Below, piece after piece: positions 61,584-64,000 of a DNA stretch of 64,000 bases. The notes below the pieces were generated by a model. That model had not been told where the DNA came from. It searched no databases and saw nothing but the letters and a program-made list of their open reading frames with translations. The stretch is from Burkholderia territorii (GTDB lineage: Bacteria; Pseudomonadota; Gammaproteobacteria; Burkholderiales; Burkholderiaceae), in the NCBI RefSeq assembly GCF_902833055.1, contig NZ_CADFEJ010000009.1, positions 62,001 to 126,000 on the forward strand, written 5' to 3'. The stretch's first letter is position 1. Each line of letters begins with the position of its first letter. A program made the translations under genes and the position numbers.

Positions 61584-61833
61584 GCGTGGAATTTCTCCGG
61601 AGCGGGACGACTGAGCCGCTCGGACGAGCGGACGGACAATGACACGATGCGATTATCGGGACCCGGGCCCGACTCCGATCGACCGAAAAGAGCGGGGTTT
61701 CCCCCGTACTTTCGCGGCTTTGGCGCGCGCCGCGCTGCTATCCTTTTTCGCGATCCGGCATGGTGCGCGTCGTGCGGCGCCGCCTGACCGGCCGGTGCGT
61801 CCGGGTTTCTTCTCTCATATGTCTGGGGACAGC

Positions 61834-62178
61834 ATGGCTGCCAACGTCAGCGGAATCGGTTCGGTGTTGCAACAGATGCAGGCGATGGCCGCGCAGGCGA
61901 GCGGCGGGGTCGCGAGCCCGACGGCGGCGCTCGCCGGTTCGGGCGCGGCGACGGCCGGCACGTTCGCGAGCGCGATGAAGGCGTCGCTCGACAAGATCAG
62001 CGGCGACCAGAAGCACGCGCTCGGCGAGGCGCAGGCGTTCGAGGTCGGCGCGGCGAACGTGTCGCTGAACGACGTGATGGTCGACATGCAGAAGGCCAAC
62101 ATCGGTTTCCAGTTCGGGCTGCAGGTCCGCAACAAGCTCGTGAGCGCATACAACGACATCATGCAGATGTCGGTTTGA
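61834..62178 (+). CDS. fliE: Flagellar hook-basal body protein FliE
   Basis: 114 residues. Family segments: [22 protein letters not shown] and [21 protein letters not shown]. It links the MS-ring to the rod. I choose the ATG at 61834 (GGGA five bases upstream); an ATG at 61819 is in frame and would add five residues. Confidence 0.93.
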   Translation: MAANVSGIGSVLQQMQAMAAQASGGVASPTAALAGSGAATAGTFASAMKASLDKISGDQKHALGEAQAFEVGAANVSLNDVMVDMQKANIGFQFGLQVRNKLVSAYNDIMQMSV

Positions 62179-62260
62179 TGGGACGGCCACCGGCGACGGG
62201 CATCCGGGGACGGGCATCCGGGGACGGCCAACCGGCGACGGACCACCCGGGACCCCCGCC
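62178..62260. repeat. Six tandem imperfect 14-bp repeats after fliE
   Basis: Units read ATGGGACGGCCACC, GGCGACGGGCATCC, GGGGACGGGCATCC, GGGGACGGCCAACC, GGCGACGGACCACC, and a shortened final unit (62248-62260). The array starts on the last base of the fliE stop codon and sits before the fliS promoter. Confidence 0.75.
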
Positions 62261-62303
62261 GGCGACCCGCCCCCGGGCTCGCCCACCCGGCGGCCCGTGC
62301 ACC

Positions 62304-62330
62304 TAAAGCTTTTCAATTCCCTTCCGATAA
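62304..62330 (+). promoter_or_regulatory. Sigma-28 (FliA) promoter of fliST
   Basis: TAAAGCTT (62304-62311) and TTCCGATAA (62322-62330) match TAAAGTTT-N11-GCCGATAA: 16 bases between TAAA and CCGATAA, the exact consensus spacing. It lies 75 bases before fliS, marking fliS-fliT as late flagellar genes. Confidence 0.8.
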
Positions 62331-62404
62331 CTCTGGAACAAGGCCGCGTCGTGCATAGCAGGGCGGCGGCTACCGCATAGCCAACGCATCACAAGGAGAA
62401 GCGC

Positions 62405-62839
62405 ATGTTTTCCCCAGGACACGCTGGAGCCAGTGCGTACGCGCGTGTCGGCGTCGAGACGGGGGTGATGGGCGCCTCCCCGCACCGGCTGATCGCGATG
62501 CTGTACCAGGGCGCGCGCCAGGCGATCGCGCTTGCGCGCATGCACCTGCAGCAAGGCAACGTGCCCGCACGCGGCGAAGCGATCGGCAAGGCGATCGGGA
62601 TCGTCGAGAGCGGCCTTCAGGCGTCGCTGAACCACGACGCGGGCGGCCAGATCGCCGGGCGCCTCGATGCGTTGTACGCGTATATCGGCCGTCGCCTGCT
62701 GGAAGCCAACATGCACGCGAGCGACGCGATGCTGGTCGAGGTCGACGGGTTGCTCGCGACGCTCGAGGAAGCGTGGACGGGCATCGCGCCCGAAGTCGCG
62801 CGCATGACCGCGCAACAGGCGGCGGGCGCGGCACGATGA
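62405..62839 (+). CDS. fliS: Flagellin chaperone FliS
   Basis: 144 residues, helical. GASPHRLIAMLYQGARQAI near residue 25 is the FliS signature. It caps unassembled flagellin in the cytosol. Driven by the sigma-28 promoter; stop overlaps fliT start (ATGA). Confidence 0.93.
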   Translation: MFSPGHAGASAYARVGVETGVMGASPHRLIAMLYQGARQAIALARMHLQQGNVPARGEAIGKAIGIVESGLQASLNHDAGGQIAGRLDALYAYIGRRLLEANMHASDAMLVEVDGLLATLEEAWTGIAPEVARMTAQQAAGAAR

Positions 62840-63168
62840 ATCTCAAGGCCGAATACTTCGCTCGCTACGAGGCGCTCGCGGCCGTGTCCGGCCGCATGCT
62901 GTCCGCGGCGCGCGGCGCGGACTGGAGCGCGCTGCCGGAGTTGCAGGCCGAATTCCTGCGTCTCGTCGACGGGCTGAAGGAGGCCGATCCGGGCGTCGCG
63001 CTCGACCAGGCGGATCTCGGCCGCAAGCTCGGGCTGATCCGCCGCATCCTTGCCGACGACGCCGCGATCCGCGATCTCGCGAGCCCGGACGTCGCGCGGC
63101 TGTCCGCGCTGTTCGACGCGCGGCGCTCCACCCAGGTATTGACCGATCTCTACCGCGCTCGCGGGTAG
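62836..63168 (+). CDS. fliT: Flagellar chaperone FliT
   Basis: 110 residues, helical, beginning MNLKAEYFARYEALAAVSGRM. Small four-helix protein in the FliT position after fliS; binds filament-cap subunits in other species. Primary-sequence similarity is weak across the family, so name rests partly on context. Confidence 0.8.
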   Translation: MNLKAEYFARYEALAAVSGRMLSAARGADWSALPELQAEFLRLVDGLKEADPGVALDQADLGRKLGLIRRILADDAAIRDLASPDVARLSALFDARRSTQVLTDLYRARG

Positions 63169-63243
63169 TGCCCGTTTGCCGGGGCGGCGGTTGCCGCGTG
63201 CCCGGATTTGCAACGATGTGGCTGAGGTGAGCAGGCTCCGATC

Positions 63244-64000
63244 ATGACCGGTATCGACTCCGTTGCGGCCGCCTTGCTGGCGAGTCGCCTCGACAGCCTG
63301 CTGACCGGCCCCGTGACGGCGCCCGCCGGCGGCGGCGCGGCCGTGCAGGTCGGCACGCCGGGCACCGGCGCGCCGTCGTCGTCTTCGCCAGGGGCCGCGC
63401 CGGCGCCGCCGCCGGCGTCCGCGCAGACCGCGCTGTCCGATGTCGCGCTCGTGCTCGACGCGATCTCCCGCTCGGGCGGTGTCGCGACGCCCGTGATCGC
63501 CGGGCGCACGCCGCTGCTGGCCGATCCTGCCGTGCTATTGGGCACGGCGGCGGCCGTGCCGCCCGACGGGCAGCCGGCCGCAGGTCCGGCTGCATCCGCC
63601 GCCATGCCTTCGGCCGCCGCTCCCGCGCCAGACGTCGCAGCCGCGCGCGATGCGGCGGCCGCATCGCCTGTCGCGGCGCTGCGTGCGGCGCTCGCGCAGG
63701 CCGTGAGCGAAAGCGGTTTGTTTTACGAATCCCATCTCGCGCAGTGGCTGGCCGGCCAGCGCCCGCTCGCGGCGTTGATGCGCGAGCCGCAGGCGCGCCT
63801 CACGACCGCGCCGGTACAGCCCGCCCCGGATGCCGCGCAGCACGAGGCGCCCGACGTGCTCGACGAACTGCTCGCGCAGCGCCTGCCGCTGCCGACGGCG
63901 GCGCGAACGGCCACGCAGCCGGGCGTGCCCGCATCGGGCGGTGCGGTGCCGCGCGAGCTTGCACAGAACGCGGCTGCCGCCGCTCGGCAAGGCGCGGCGA
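63244..64000 (+). CDS. Second FliK-like hook-length/export-control protein (truncated by window end)
   Basis: Open from the ATG at 63244 to the window edge, ~252 codons visible. Ala/Pro-rich N-terminus; residues ~160-180 contain ESGLFYESHLAQWLAGQR, a motif found in FliK-like proteins encoded beside fliST. It is a paralogue of the fliK at 54734, so it may act with a second export-gate component beyond this window. Confidence 0.75.
   Translation, partial: MTGIDSVAAALLASRLDSLLTGPVTAPAGGGAAVQVGTPGTGAPSSSSPGAAPAPPPASAQTALSDVALVLDAISRSGGVATPVIAGRTPLLADPAVLLGTAAAVPPDGQPAAGPAASAAMPSAAAPAPDVAAARDAAAASPVAALRAALAQAVSESGLFYESHLAQWLAGQRPLAALMREPQARLTTAPVQPAPDAAQHEAPDVLDELLAQRLPLPTAARTATQPGVPASGGAVPRELAQNAAAAARQGAA

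Noticed and set aside
62178..62260. CRISPR array
   Set aside because: Units are contiguous 14-mers without spacers and no cas genes are nearby.

Overview
The window is GC-rich chromosomal DNA whose gene content and order point to a Burkholderia, most likely the B. cepacia complex. Supporting landmarks are a rod-shape cluster mreBCD-mrdA-rodA, gatCAB, metXS-metW, a RegB/RegA redox pair, hslVU, metK, and a fliKJIHGF // fliE-fliST flagellar block. The assignment rests on recognised protein families and gene order; no database search was run.

Layout: 1-1110 carries the end of an NtrY-like sensor kinase, an NtrX-like regulator without an AAA+ domain, and tRNA-Phe. 1419-5181 has queC-queE-queD (7-deazaguanine/queuosine precursor synthesis), an HpcH/HpaI aldolase and a Sel1-repeat protein. 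5289-11606 (minus) is the elongasome cluster. 11973-17099 has gatCAB, a PPK2 kinase and exonuclease III. 17204-19430 has a zinc alcohol dehydrogenase divergent from an AraC-type regulator. 19485-23810 (minus) has a periplasmic M48 homologue with a broken active site, an AmpG-like permease, and metXS-metW behind a SAM-II riboswitch. 24066-28997 has slmA, a pyrimidine 5'-nucleotidase, argB, a CWC protein and RegB/RegA. 29081-38324 (minus) has hslVU, dksA, a His-rich COG0523 GTPase, rlmI, xerC, a DUF484 protein, dapF and an LpxL-type acyltransferase. metK follows at 38590-39777, and its leader also looks like a SAM-II-type aptamer.

40323-44260 is the accessory highlight. It is a compact, AT-richer operon inserted after the metK terminator, made of a 49-residue precursor-like peptide, a radical SAM enzyme with a three-Cys Twitch-like tail, an MFS exporter, a second radical SAM protein fused to a C-terminal HExxH...E metallopeptidase-like domain, and a PqqD-like recognition protein. 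It looks like a RiPP (ribosomally made, modified peptide) pathway. The radical SAM-peptidase fusion is not an architecture I recognise from a characterised pathway.

45083-54692 holds mixed metabolic and small genes: a PhyH-type dioxygenase, DUF3185, an aldo/keto reductase, an EamA transporter, srkA, a coniferyl aldehyde dehydrogenase divergent from a GMC oxidoreductase, and several long gene-free stretches. 54734-64000 is flagellar: fliK-J-I-H-G-F on minus, fliE and fliS-fliT on plus, with a near-consensus sigma-28 promoter before fliST and a second fliK-like gene running off the end.
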